Shown here: positions 1 to 5,197 of the stretch, piece by piece | Layout: each line of letters opens with the position of its first letter | Position numbering within the stretch: position 1 is the first letter of the stretch | The notes under the pieces: model-generated | What the model was told of the DNA's origin: nothing | What the model saw: only the letters and a program-made list of their open reading frames with translations | Database searches by the model: none | Position numbers and translations under genes: made by a program | NCBI GenBank assembly: GCA_900772695.1 | Contig: CAAGRO010000105.1 | Span: 1 to 7,182 of the forward strand | Source: an uncultured Oribacterium sp. | Lineage (GTDB): Bacteria > Bacillota > Clostridia > Lachnospirales > Lachnospiraceae | Direction of reading: 5' to 3' | DNA: 7,182 nucleotides

Positions 1-11
1 CGCGGCGAGGA

Positions 12-104
12 TTATCTTTGCGTCATGTGCAGCGCCCGAGCCGCACCACTGATGCTTCCAGCTTCTACAATCGCCCGAAAATACTCCAGCTGTTTAATTT
101 CCAT
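12..104 (-). pseudogene. LysR-type transcriptional regulator, 5' fragment (HTH start only, frame broken)
   Basis: Read on the minus strand from ATG at 104, this gives 30 residues that match the opening of the LysR-type winged helix-turn-helix: MEIKQLEYF, then AIVEAGSISGAARALHMTQ. A strong AGGAGG (111-116) sits 6 bases upstream of the ATG, so this start is well supported. LysR proteins are normally about 300 residues and continue after MTQ with a PPLS or SALS recognition-helix sequence. Here the frame instead reads R then stop (TAA, 12-14), and the bases beyond do not restore the motif in any frame. The break therefore falls at about position 20, right at the window edge. It is either a truncated gene or a chimeric sequence end. 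Divergent orientation next to the MATE exporter suggests the intact regulator would control that exporter (inference). Confidence 0.7.
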
Positions 105-122
105 TTACGTCCTCCTGGCTAT

Positions 123-186
123 ATAATAATTATTCTATTATAATACAAAATAAATAATTCGAATATAACTCGATGCTTGCTATACT
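123..186. promoter_or_regulatory. Divergent LysR/MATE intergenic region: candidate operator and extended -10 promoter
   Basis: This is the 115-base AT-rich gap between the divergent LysR start (104) and the MATE start (220). ATAATA (123-128) and TATTAT (136-141) form an inverted repeat with a 7-base spacer, the type of dyad a LysR-type dimer binds. A plus-strand -10 box TATACT (181-186) is preceded by TG (178-179), giving an extended -10 with only a weak -35. The dyad lies about 40 bases upstream of the -10, in the usual activator position. The operator role is inference. Confidence 0.4.
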
Positions 187-219
187 TGAAAACAAAAAAG
201 AAAAGCAGAGAGAGCTTAG

Positions 220-1596
220 ATGAAACGTATTGACTTTGAACATGGAACCGTAACGGTAAATATTCTCGGGGCAGCACTTCCGATGCTCGTTGCCCAGATT
301 TTAAACTTATTATACAATGTCGTAGATCGTATCTACATTGCCCGTATCCCGGGCGAGGGTACGGCGGCGCTTGGTGGCGTCGGCCTGTGTTTTCCGCTGA
401 TCGTCATCATCACGGCATTTTCGAACCTGTTTGGAAGTGGCGGTGCACCGCTTTTTGCCATCGAGCGGGGAAAGCACGATTCGAAAAAAGCCGCCAGCAT
501 CATGAGCACATCCTATACGATGCTCTGTTTCAGTGCGGTGATTCTTATGGTGATCGGATGGCTTTTTGCACGGCCGCTTCTGACGGCGTTCGGTGCTTCG
601 CAGAATGCACTGCGCTACGCCTGCCCGTACCTGATGATCTACCTGATCGGCACCCTGCCTTCGATGATTGCGGTAGGTTTGAATCCATTCATCAATGCGC
701 AGGGATACGCGACGATGGGCATGGCTTCCGTCGCCATCGGCGCGCTTGCCAACCTGCTGCTGGATCCACTGTTTATCTTTGTGTTCGGGCTCGGTGTTCG
801 TGGCGCGGCCATCGCGACCGTCATTTCACAGTGCCTTTCCGCAATCTGTGTACTGTATTTCCTGAGTCGCAAGGCAGAACTGAAGATTCATTTTCTTCGT
901 AGAGAAGAGTGGGGAAGAGCGCTTGTATATGCCAGAGACATCGTCAGCCTGGGAACCGCCGGCTTTATCATGCAGCTGACGAACAGTCTCGTGACCATCT
1001 GCTGCAACAGTGTGCTTTCGGTTACGGGTGGAGATATCTACATCTCTGTCATGACGATCATTTCCAGTGTCCGTCAGCTGGTGGAGACGCCGATCCATGC
1101 CATCACAGAGGGCTCGTCTCCGATTCTCAGCTATAACTACGGCGCGCGGCGTCCGGAACGTGTGAAGAAAGCCGGCGTGGTCATGGGCGTGATCATTCTT
1201 GCGTACACGGCGGTGATGTGGAGTCTCATCATTCTGATGCCGGAAACACTGATTTCGGTGTTCAGTACTGATGCGGAGCTGACCCGGGATGCCATCCCTG
1301 CGCTGAAGCAGTATTTTTCTGCCTTCATTTTTATGGATCTTCAGTATATAGGACAGGTAGTACTGCGATCACTGAATAAACGGAAGCAGACCATTTTCTT
1401 CTCGCTGCTGCGAAAGGTATTCATCGTCGTACCGTTAACCTATTTGATGCCGTATGCGCTTCATATGGGCACCGACGGCGTTTTCCTTGCGGAGCCGGTC
1501 TCGAATGTGATCGGCGGAAGCCTGTGTTTCATCGCCATGCTGTGTATCGTCCTGCCGGAATTAAATCGGATGGAAAAGGAAAATAAAGCGCGCTGA
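220..1596 (+). CDS. MATE family multidrug/organic cation efflux transporter
   Basis: This 458-residue integral membrane protein has the usual MATE length (about 450) and alternates hydrophobic segments through its whole length, consistent with two six-helix bundles. Family signatures are visible. These include the N-terminal ALPMLVAQILNLLYNVVD (19-36), NPFINAQGYATMGM in the fourth/fifth helix region (155-168), NLLLDPLFIF (178-187), and EGSSPILSYNYGARRPERVKKA (297-318), which starts the second half. MATE proteins couple drug or metabolite export to Na+ or H+ entry across the cytoplasmic membrane. The substrate cannot be read from sequence. It is closest in style to the MepA-like branch. The ATG at 220 follows a purine-rich but weak Shine-Dalgarno (AGAGAG). 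The gene is single and divergent from a LysR-type fragment, so a LysR-regulated exporter is likely. It ends before a GC-rich hairpin and the tRNA-Leu. Confidence 0.93.
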   Translation: MKRIDFEHGTVTVNILGAALPMLVAQILNLLYNVVDRIYIARIPGEGTAALGGVGLCFPLIVIITAFSNLFGSGGAPLFAIERGKHDSKKAASIMSTSYTMLCFSAVILMVIGWLFARPLLTAFGASQNALRYACPYLMIYLIGTLPSMIAVGLNPFINAQGYATMGMASVAIGALANLLLDPLFIFVFGLGVRGAAIATVISQCLSAICVLYFLSRKAELKIHFLRREEWGRALVYARDIVSLGTAGFIMQLTNSLVTICCNSVLSVTGGDIYISVMTIISSVRQLVETPIHAITEGSSPILSYNYGARRPERVKKAGVVMGVIILAYTAVMWSLIILMPETLISVFSTDAELTRDAIPALKQYFSAFIFMDLQYIGQVVLRSLNKRKQTIFFSLLRKVFIVVPLTYLMPYALHMGTDGVFLAEPVSNVIGGSLCFIAMLCIVLPELNRMEKENKAR

Positions 1597-1646
1597 TGCC
1601 CTGTAGCGCAGCACTGCCTGCCACGACGGATGTATACCTGAAACTG

Positions 1647-1669
1647 CCGTGGGCCAATGCTGGCCGCGG
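1647..1669 (+). terminator. GC-rich hairpin downstream of the MATE gene, possible terminator
   Basis: CCGTGGGCCA (1647-1656) pairs with TGGCCGCGG (1661-1669), with one bulged G and an ATGC loop. It lies 50 bases after the MATE stop and just before the tRNA promoter, where a terminator is expected. There is no T-run immediately 3', so an intrinsic terminator is uncertain. Confidence 0.3.
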
Positions 1670-1688
1670 TCAACAGGCGCATCCCTTC

Positions 1689-1717
1689 TTGCATTCCGGC
1701 GATCGATACTTTATAAT
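1689..1717 (+). promoter_or_regulatory. Sigma-A-type promoter of tRNA-Leu
   Basis: TTGCAT (1689-1694) and a perfect TATAAT (1712-1717) are separated by 17 bases. The expected start near 1724 leaves a leader of about 9 bases before the mature tRNA 5' end. Confidence 0.75.
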
Positions 1718-1732
1718 GCAATGAGTTGAGAT

Positions 1733-1813
1733 GCGGCTTTGGCGGAATTGGCAGACGCGCAGGATTTAGGTTCCTGTATCTCTGATGTGCGGGTTCAAGT
1801 CCCGTGAGCCGCA
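1733..1813 (+). tRNA. tRNA-Leu, anticodon UAG
   Basis: The full cloverleaf can be drawn. The acceptor GCGGCTT (1733-1739) pairs with GAGCCGC (1806-1812), discriminator A1813. The D arm is GCG/CGC (1742-1744, 1756-1758). The anticodon stem CAGGA/TCCTG encloses loop TTTAGGT (1765-1771) with anticodon TAG (1767-1769). The long variable arm ATC-TCT-GAT (1778-1786) is typical of class II Leu tRNAs. The T arm is GCGGG-TTCAAGT-CCCGT (1789-1805). The A discriminator and long variable arm confirm leucine. It reads CUA and probably other CUN codons. The CCA end is not encoded, so it must be added by CCA nucleotidyltransferase. It has its own promoter and terminator. Confidence 0.96.
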
Positions 1814-1818
1814 GTTAG

Positions 1819-1863
1819 AAAACGACGGAATTTCAGGCTTCCTTGAAGTTCGCGTCGTTTTTT
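1819..1863 (+). terminator. Intrinsic terminator of tRNA-Leu
   Basis: AAAACGACG (1819-1827) pairs with CGTCGTTTT (1853-1861). The stem continues inward through GAA/TTC and TTCA/TGAA, and the hairpin ends in TTTTTT (1858-1863). It starts 6 bases after the tRNA. Confidence 0.85.
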
Positions 1864-1872
1864 GTATTTATG

Positions 1873-1949
1873 GTTTCAGAACTGGATATAGGACGATTTC
1901 GCTGGGGTTTTTGCTTCGCATTTCGGTATGCATTCTGAAACACAAATCG
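1873..1949 (+). other. Unassigned intergenic DNA with interleaved inverted repeats
   Basis: The gap between the tRNA terminator and cdd (1864-2116) has no convincing gene. GTTTCAGAA (1873-1881) is perfectly complementary to TTCTGAAAC (1933-1941), and CGATTT (1894-1899) to AAATCG (1944-1949), in an A-B-A'-B' order. Inside lies a small hairpin GCAT-TTCGGT-ATGC (1918-1931). This could be a folded RNA or chance pairing in AT-rich DNA. No promoter was found upstream of it. Confidence 0.3.
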
Positions 1950-2021
1950 AAAATGGCATTTTTGACGGACGTATTTTCGGGCAGATGTTTCTTTCTGTCT
2001 ATCGGAGATATGAGAAGAATA

Positions 2022-2030
2022 TGGTATAAT
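2022..2030 (+). promoter_or_regulatory. Extended -10 promoter for cdd
   Basis: TG (2022-2023), one base, then perfect TATAAT (2025-2030) form an extended -10 box. No good -35 lies 17 bases upstream. The start would be near 2037, giving an 80-base leader to cdd. Confidence 0.55.
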
Positions 2031-2036
2031 GAAGTG

Positions 2037-2072
2037 ACAGGCAGGCCCTGGTTCTGTGACCTGTGTTTTTTT
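2037..2072 (+). promoter_or_regulatory. Leader hairpin with T-run before cdd, possible attenuator
   Basis: ACAGG (2037-2041) pairs with CCTGT (2060-2064). An inner CAG/CTG pairing sits within this stem, and TTTTTTT (2066-2072) follows. It resembles a weak intrinsic terminator placed between the promoter and the coding region. The stem is short, so activity is uncertain. Confidence 0.25.
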
Positions 2073-2116
2073 CTAAGCGAAGTCCTCTGTCTGTAATCAC
2101 CGAAAGGATACTACAT

Positions 2117-2590
2117 ATGAATATAAATAATACAGACCTGAATAAAATAGATCTAAATAATACAGATTTAAATAATACAGATTTAAAAAGCCTGATCGAG
2201 AAGGCGCTGGATATGCGGAACTACAGCTATGTTCCGTACTCGCATTTCCATGTGGGCGTCGCGCTGCTCGCGAAAAACGGAAAGGTATACGGCGGCTGCA
2301 ACATCGAGAACGCGAGCTATGGCGTGTCGAACTGTGCCGAGCGTACGGCGCTGTTTCATGCTGTCAGCGAGGGCGTGAAGGAGTTTGATCGCATCGTGAT
2401 CACCGGCGGCCCGGAGGAGGGCGAGCTTCAGTTCTGTGCGCCGTGTGGCATCTGCCGGCAGGCACTGCGCGAGTTCTGTGACCCGAAGAGCTTCGAGATC
2501 ATCCTCGCGAAGTCGACAGAGGACTACAGAACGTATACACTTGAACAGCTCCTTCCGGAAAGCTTCGGACCTGAAAACCTGATCAATTAA
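2117..2590 (+). CDS. cdd: Cytidine deaminase, homotetrameric type, with repeat-containing N-terminal extension
   Basis: The 157-residue product hydrolyses cytidine and deoxycytidine to uridine and deoxyuridine in pyrimidine salvage. The zinc site of the small tetrameric class is complete: Cys73-Ala-Glu75 (CAERTA, with Glu as proton shuttle) and PCGIC with Cys110 and Cys113. The substrate-binding segments VPYSHFHVGVALL (39-51) and GCNIENASYG (60-69) are also present. Start choice: ATG 2117 has AAAGG 8-14 bases upstream, and an in-frame ATG at 2063 lies in the leader hairpin and lacks a site. Family members are about 130-140 residues. The extra length is an N-terminal run of four NNTDL-like units (residues 4-23) encoded by 15-bp tandem repeats. 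It is first in the cdd-deoD-udp salvage group and has its own promoter. Confidence 0.94.
   Translation: MNINNTDLNKIDLNNTDLNNTDLKSLIEKALDMRNYSYVPYSHFHVGVALLAKNGKVYGGCNIENASYGVSNCAERTALFHAVSEGVKEFDRIVITGGPEEGELQFCAPCGICRQALREFCDPKSFEIILAKSTEDYRTYTLEQLLPESFGPENLIN
2126..2185 (+). repeat. 15-bp tandem repeat, four copies, inside cdd
   Basis: The four units are AATAATACAGACCTG (2126), AATAAAATAGATCTA (2141), AATAATACAGATTTA (2156) and AATAATACAGATTTA (2171). The last two are identical. Each unit is five codons, so copy-number change would alter protein length without shifting frame. Confidence 0.9.
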
Positions 2591-2645
2591 AAAATGTGAT
2601 TAAATAAAAAATCTGATCAATTAAAAACCTGATCAATAGAATTTC
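2579..2645 (+). repeat. 17-bp degenerate tandem repeat across the cdd stop
   Basis: Successive units begin at 2579, 2596, 2613 and 2629: CTGATCAATTAAAAAAT, GTGATTAAATAAAAAAT, CTGATCAATTAAAAAC, and a diverged CTGATCAATAGAATTTC. The first copy contains the final codons and TAA stop of cdd. The array fills most of the cdd-deoD spacer and stops just before the deoD ribosome binding site. Confidence 0.8.
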
Positions 2646-2669
2646 AACATAATCGAAAGGAGAATCACT

Positions 2670-3371
2670 ATGTCTACACCTCACAACAAAGCAGCACTTG
2701 GCGATATCGCGAAAACCGTTCTGATGCCGGGCGATCCGCTCCGCGCAAAGTTTATCGCAGAGACCTACCTCGAGAATCCGGTCTGCTTCAACACTGTTCG
2801 GAACATGCTGGGCTACACCGGAACCTATAAGGGTAAGAAAATCTCTGTGATGGGCAGTGGTATGGGCATGCCGTCCATCGGCATCTATTCCTACGAGCTG
2901 TTCCATACCTACGATGTCGATAACATCATCCGTATCGGTTCGGCCGGTGCCATCCAGCCGGAGGTGAATCTCAAGGATGTCATCATCGGCATGGGTGCGT
3001 GCACGGATTCAAACTATGGAAAGCAGTTCGAGGTTCCGGGCACCTTCTCTGCGATCGCGGATTACGGCCTCCTCAAGAAGGCAGTGGAAGCGGCAGAGAA
3101 GCTCGAGGTCAATGTCAAGGTCGGGAACATCCTCTCTTCGGATATCTTCTACGATGCCCGCGCAGATGTGAATCAGCGCTGGGCGCGCATGGGCATCATG
3201 GCCGTTGAGATGGAGGCAGCCGCACTTTACATGAACGCAGCGTATGCACATAAGCACGCCCTCTGCCTGCTGACGGTTTCCGATCAGCTGCTTCGCGGCG
3301 AGTCACTGAGCCCGGATGAGCGTCAGGTCGGCTTCGACCAGATGATGCGCGTGGCACTGGAGCTTGCCTGA
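2670..3371 (+). CDS. deoD: Purine nucleoside phosphorylase, DeoD type
   Basis: The 233-residue hexameric-class enzyme cleaves purine (deoxy)nucleosides with phosphate to free base and (deoxy)ribose-1-phosphate in the cytoplasm. It aligns without gaps to the well-studied E. coli residues offset by one. His5 and Arg44 are contributed to the neighbouring subunit's site. Gly21, Arg25, Arg88 and Ser91 (RIGSAGA) bind phosphate. Glu180-Met181-Glu182 binds ribose. Asp205 (TVSDQ) is the general acid at base N7, and Arg218 assists it. All are present, so activity is expected. The start is set by AAAGGAG (2656-2662), 7 bases before ATG. E. coli DeoD is 239 residues, so length is normal. It lies 79 bases after cdd, probably co-transcribed, and 202 bases before udp, with paired hairpins between. 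Confidence 0.95.
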   Translation: MSTPHNKAALGDIAKTVLMPGDPLRAKFIAETYLENPVCFNTVRNMLGYTGTYKGKKISVMGSGMGMPSIGIYSYELFHTYDVDNIIRIGSAGAIQPEVNLKDVIIGMGACTDSNYGKQFEVPGTFSAIADYGLLKKAVEAAEKLEVNVKVGNILSSDIFYDARADVNQRWARMGIMAVEMEAAALYMNAAYAHKHALCLLTVSDQLLRGESLSPDERQVGFDQMMRVALELA

Positions 3372-3395
3372 GCATCATCAGAATAGGGATGGGAC

Positions 3396-3421
3396 GATTT
3401 CCGGGTGCATGCCCGGAAATC
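3396..3421 (+). terminator. 10-bp perfect hairpin after deoD (IR1)
   Basis: GATTTCCGGG (3396-3405) and CCCGGAAATC (3412-3421) form a perfect stem with a TGCATG loop, 25 bases after the deoD stop. No T-run follows (TGACGTTTATC), so it may be an mRNA-stabilising or processing hairpin rather than an intrinsic terminator. Confidence 0.5.
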
Positions 3422-3451
3422 TGACGTTTATCATGAAATCGAATTATTTGA

Positions 3452-3496
3452 ATTTCCGGAAGAACAAGCTAAAAGTGTAGTTGTTCATTCGGAAAT
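3452..3496 (+). other. Long imperfect hairpin between deoD and udp (IR2)
   Basis: The left arm 3452-3467 (ATTTCCGGAAGAACAA) pairs with 3481-3496 (TTGTTCATTCGGAAAT). Fifteen of 16 positions pair, including one G-U. Inside, CTA/TAG (3469-3471, 3478-3480) adds three more pairs. The outer arms share the ATTTCCG/CGGAAAT word with IR1. Confidence 0.6.
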
Positions 3497-3508
3497 CTAT
3501 GGTGAAGT

Positions 3509-3557
3509 ATCCCGGGCGGGTGGGTCCTGCGTAGAGCGGTCAGCATTGGCCCGGGAT
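3509..3557 (+). promoter_or_regulatory. Inverted repeat abutting the udp ribosome binding site (IR3)
   Basis: ATCCCGGGC (3509-3517) is perfectly complementary to GCCCGGGAT (3549-3557), with a 31-base loop. The right arm ends 3 bases before the udp Shine-Dalgarno AGAGGA (3561-3566). This position could influence translation initiation. CGTAGAG is repeated at 3530 and 3558. Confidence 0.4.
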
Positions 3558-3573
3558 CGTAGAGGATAGAAGT

Positions 3574-4353
3574 ATGATCAATTATTCAGAAGATAAGACG
3601 ATGTATCACATCGGTGTGGCGCCGGGCCAGGTCGGACGGTATGTGATCCTGCCGGGCGATCCGAAGCGCTGTGAGAAGATCGCGAAGTATTTCGATGATC
3701 CGGTGTTTGTGGCGGACCATCGTGAATATGTGACGTATACGGGTACGCTGGATGGCGTTCCGGTTTCCGTGACCTCCACCGGTATCGGTGGGCCGTCCGC
3801 GTCGATCGCGGTTGAGGAGTTGCATATGTGCGGGGCGGATACCTTTATTCGTGTCGGTACGGCGGGCGGTATGGACCTCGATGTGCAGTCCGGCGATGTC
3901 GTGATCGCGAGTGGTGCGGTTCGTATGGAGGGCACCTCGAAGGAGTATGCGCCGATCGAGTGGCCGGCGGTATCCGATTTCGAGGTCGAGATGGCACTGT
4001 ACCAGGCGGCCGGAAATCTCGGACTGCGTCATCATGTGGGCGTGGTGGAGTGTAAGGATGCCTTTTACGGACAGCATAAGCCGGAGGATCTTCCGGTGAG
4101 CTATGAGCTCCTCAATAAGTGGCAGGCCTGGCTGAAGCTCGGCTGTAAGGCGTCCGAGATGGAGTCGGCGGCGCTCTTTACGGTGGCTTCGTATCTGCAC
4201 GTGCGTGCAGGCGCGGTGCTCTTCATCATGTCGAACCAGGAGCGCGCGAAGAAGGGGCTCAGTAACGAGATCGAGCATGATACCGATAAGGCCATCCGCA
4301 CGGCGATCGAGGCGATTCGGATTCTCATCAAGAGGGACCAGCAACAGGCGTAA
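3574..4353 (+). CDS. udp: Uridine phosphorylase
   Basis: The 259-residue member of the nucleoside phosphorylase-I superfamily converts uridine and phosphate to uracil and ribose-1-phosphate. Visible family elements are PGDPKR (27-32) and HREY (49-52) for phosphate, STGIGGPSASIAVEEL (68-83), RVGTAGG (93-99) and EMESAAL (195-201) with the ribose-binding Glu-Met-Glu. The FYGQH segment (164-168) carries the Gln that in E. coli Udp contacts uracil. The partner Arg two residues later is Lys169 here. This separates it from DeoD-type enzymes and favours pyrimidine specificity. ATG 3574 is chosen because AGAGGA lies 7 bases upstream. The later ATG at 3601 has no site. The E. coli enzyme is 253 residues. 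Neighbouring cdd supplies its substrate uridine. Confidence 0.93.
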   Translation: MINYSEDKTMYHIGVAPGQVGRYVILPGDPKRCEKIAKYFDDPVFVADHREYVTYTGTLDGVPVSVTSTGIGGPSASIAVEELHMCGADTFIRVGTAGGMDLDVQSGDVVIASGAVRMEGTSKEYAPIEWPAVSDFEVEMALYQAAGNLGLRHHVGVVECKDAFYGQHKPEDLPVSYELLNKWQAWLKLGCKASEMESAALFTVASYLHVRAGAVLFIMSNQERAKKGLSNEIEHDTDKAIRTAIEAIRILIKRDQQQA

Positions 4354-4472
4354 GACGAGTACGACGTGGACATGAAGGATGCTGGATTGCCAAAGGTGAG
4401 CGCGGCCCGGATATGAAGATCCATGGCGGTGAGCTTCGGTCGAACAGGTACCTGGAAGGATTAGAAAGCAGA

Positions 4473-5039
4473 ATGAAAAAGGTGACGATTCCGGCAGCAG
4501 GCCCGGAGCGCGACGAATACTATATGAATCTGGCGATTCGGGAGGCGCGGAAGGCGCTGAAGTACGATGATGTACCCATTGGGTGCATCATCGTTTATGA
4601 TGGGACGAATCCCGCGAGCAAGGCGGACCAGCATGCGGCCTCGCTCGGCATCGAACCGGGCACCATCCTGGGGCGCGGCTATAACCGGCGGAACCGGGAT
4701 CGGAGTGCACTGATGCATGCGGAGGTGATCGCCATCCGGCAGGCGTGCAGGGCACTCGAGGACTGGCGGGTCGAGGACTGTACGATGTATGTGACCCTCG
4801 AACCCTGCCCGATGTGCGCCGGGGCGATCGTGCAGGCCCGTGTTCCGCGCGTCGTGATCGGCTCCATGAACCCGAAGGCGGGCTGCTGCGGTTCGGTGCT
4901 GGACATGCTGCATGAGAAGCGCTTCAATCACCGCTGCGAGGTCCGGACGGATGTAGAGAAGGATGCCTGTGCGGCACTCATGAGTGATTTCTTCGCGGCG
5001 CTCCGGGAGCAGAAGCTGAAGAAGCTGGAAAATGAATGA
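4473..5039 (+). CDS. tadA: tRNA-specific adenosine deaminase
   Basis: The 188-residue cytosine/adenosine deaminase-fold enzyme converts A34 to inosine in the wobble position of tRNA-Arg(ACG). The zinc and catalytic residues are His82-Ala-Glu84 and PCPMC with Cys112 and Cys115. The TadA-typical stretches VPIGCIIV (34-41), GRGYNRRNRD (67-76), MYVTLEPCPMCAGAI (105-119) and FNHRCEV are present, followed by a basic C-terminal helix. An earlier in-frame ATG at 4413 adds 20 residues that do not resemble the family and has no ribosome binding site. ATG 4473 follows GGAAGGA (4454-4460) at a long 12-base spacing. Unusually, about 15 extra residues lie between the second strand and GRGYN (42-66), making it longer than the usual 150-170. 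It lies 119 bases after udp in the same direction. Confidence 0.93.
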   Translation: MKKVTIPAAGPERDEYYMNLAIREARKALKYDDVPIGCIIVYDGTNPASKADQHAASLGIEPGTILGRGYNRRNRDRSALMHAEVIAIRQACRALEDWRVEDCTMYVTLEPCPMCAGAIVQARVPRVVIGSMNPKAGCCGSVLDMLHEKRFNHRCEVRTDVEKDACAALMSDFFAALREQKLKKLENE

Positions 5040-5115
5040 GCGAGAAGGAAACGTTGTGAACTTGCAGGCATAGATGGATAGACTGGATGTCAGTCGTCGA
5101 TCTGCTGATATATCG

Positions 5116-5131
5116 ATTTGTATATACAAAT
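5116..5131. promoter_or_regulatory. 16-bp perfect palindrome upstream of thiN
   Basis: ATTTGTATATACAAAT reads identically on both strands. It is flanked by CGATC (5098-5102) and GATCG (5137-5141), also inverted. It sits in the tadA-thiN spacer about 70 bases before the probable thiN start, where an operator for a dimeric repressor would fit. The regulator is unknown. Confidence 0.4.
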
Positions 5132-5197
5132 GAAGTGATCGATGTATGGATGAGAAACCGTATGATATGTACGGAAACCGTAGAAGAGGACAGAATA

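Noticed and set aside
1597..1732. A gene or CRISPR-like repeat between MATE and the tRNA
   Set aside because: The only structures are one GC-rich hairpin and the tRNA promoter. There are no repeats and no frame with a start site.
1785..2096. 103-residue plus-strand open frame
   Set aside because: It begins inside tRNA-Leu and runs through its terminator and the cdd promoter. The Cys/Phe-rich product matches nothing I know.
3586..4344. 252-residue open frame on the minus strand opposite udp
   Set aside because: It is the antisense shadow of a well-supported uridine phosphorylase gene. The His/Arg-rich composition and lack of family motifs or ribosome binding site argue against a real gene.
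5040..5197. TPP riboswitch upstream of thiN
   Set aside because: The conserved CTGAGA and ACCTGA-type core segments are not present in order.
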